From assembly GCA_028564925.1 (NCBI GenBank), contig CM053027.1, positions 239,296,715 to 239,360,714 on the forward strand: a DNA stretch of 64,000 nucleotides. The letters are read 5' to 3'. The notes below the pieces were generated by a model. It did no database searches. It was not told the DNA's origin and saw nothing but the letters and a program-made list of their open reading frames with translations. This DNA comes from Lithobates sylvaticus. Its lineage: Eukaryota > Chordata > Amphibia > Anura > Ranidae. Made by a program: the position numbers and the translations under genes. This document shows, piece after piece, positions 63,376-64,000 of this stretch; position 1 is the first letter of the stretch, and every line of letters starts with the position of its first letter.

Positions 63376-64000
63376 CATAGTTACATGGTTAGCTAGGCTG
63401 AAAAAAGACACAAGTCCATCCAGTTCAACCATAAGAAAAATGAAATAATAAATAAAAAGTATCGTACAATCCAATATACCCAATTCTATACCCACAGTTG
63501 ATCCAGAGGCAGAAGGCAAAAAAAAAACTAACAGAGCATGCTCCAATCTGCTACAGCAGAGGAAAAATTCCCTTTCTGATCCCCCAAGAGGCAATCGGAT
63601 ATTTTCCCTGGATCAACTTTACCTCTAAATGTTAGTACCCAGTTATATTATGTACATTTAGGAAAGTATCCAGGCCTTTCTTAAAGCAATCTACTGAGTT
63701 AGCCAGAACAACCTCTGGAGGGAGTCTATTCCACATTTTCACAGCCCTTACTGTCAAGAAACCTTTCCATATTTGGAGATAATCTCTTTTTCTCCAGACG
63801 TAAAGAGTGCCCCCTTGTCCTCTGTGTTGACTAAAAGTGAATAACTCAACACCAAGTTCACTATATGGACCCCTTATATATTTGAACATGTTGATCATAT
63901 TCCCCCTTATTATCCTCTTCTCAATAGTGAATTAATTCAGTTCCTCTAATATTTCCTCATAGCTGAGTTCCTCCATGCCGCTTATCAGTTTGGTTGCCCT
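63376..64000 (-). mobile_element. CR1/L2-like LINE (right arm), running off the window
   Basis: Minus-strand mirror of the 39638-40534 copy: tail, UTR, VKMWNRLPPEVVLANSVDCF, INMFKYIRGPYSELGVELF, the shared stop at about 63933-63935, and YEE codons at the edge. The rest lies beyond 64000. Confidence 0.88.

Larger units (their letters stand above)
56687..64000 (-). repeat. Right arm of the giant inverted repeat (open at the window edge)
   Basis: Reverse complement of 39907-47415. Begins within the Tc1 fragment directly at the end of the gypsy element and continues to the last base. It is shorter than the left arm by about 195 bases, owing to contracted minisatellite and homopolymer tracts and small deletions. 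Confidence 0.93.

Noticed and set aside
1-64000. tRNA, rRNA or snRNA genes
   Set aside because: I looked for cloverleaf-like A/B boxes and conserved rRNA phrases by eye and saw none that were convincing.

Overview
The window looks like anuran amphibian DNA, most likely from a ranid frog. This is inferred from repeat content: TTAA-flanked repeats with a conserved 'ccacttcagcccc' or 'ccacttgccgccc' edge, PIF/Harbinger-type MITEs whose ends read 'acacggtcggaatt', hAT elements, CR1/L2-like LINE tails ending in (actatgta)n, Penelope-like fragments and a Ty3/gypsy element of the Sushi-ichi type. The sequence is AT-rich, has long introns and is almost wholly built of nested transposable elements. 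There is no sign of a bacterial genome, a CRISPR array or a tRNA/rRNA gene.

One host gene can be supported. It lies on the minus strand. A textbook complement-control-protein (CCP/Sushi) exon is at 22808-22990, a 33-base exon at 8428-8460, and a terminal exon at about 4345-4772 that ends in a short hydrophobic tail. The exons are phase-compatible (1-1, 1-1, 1-end) and have good splice sites. Spliced, they would give the end of a complement-regulator-like protein (CD55/CR family), probably GPI-anchored. Its upstream exons were not found and presumably lie beyond 64 kb.

Layout: 1-9 kb holds MITEs, a CR1-like LINE tail and the gene's 3' end. 9-12 kb is an L1-like endonuclease fragment split by a 2-kb hAT element (8-bp target duplication) that carries a 1-kb minisatellite. 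12-14.7 kb is Penelope-derived (GIY-YIG part), with a hairpin hAT MITE. 15.2-17.2 kb is a dispersed repeat seen again, longer, at 34.6-37.7 kb. 17-22.7 kb holds MITEs, a second non-autonomous hAT, a 602-bp PIF foldback and an L1 3' end. 22.8-24.9 kb holds the CCP exon, a Penelope RT fragment and a LINE tail. 25-34.5 kb is a TTAA-flanked repeat containing an 8.46-kb hAT element with TIRs, an 8-bp target duplication and a near-complete transposase in three frames, bracketed by two large tandem arrays. 38-39.6 kb is minisatellite and repeat DNA.

From 39.9 kb to the window end there is a giant inverted repeat: left arm 39907-47415, right arm 56687-64000 (running off the edge), about 97-99% identical where compared by eye, around a 9.27-kb spacer. 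The spacer holds a TTAA-type repeat rich in internal foldbacks (47476-51770) and a Sushi-ichi-like Ty3/gypsy element (51771-56687). Every element inside the arms is present twice in mirror image, so the arms were duplicated after those insertions, or the join is an assembly artefact.
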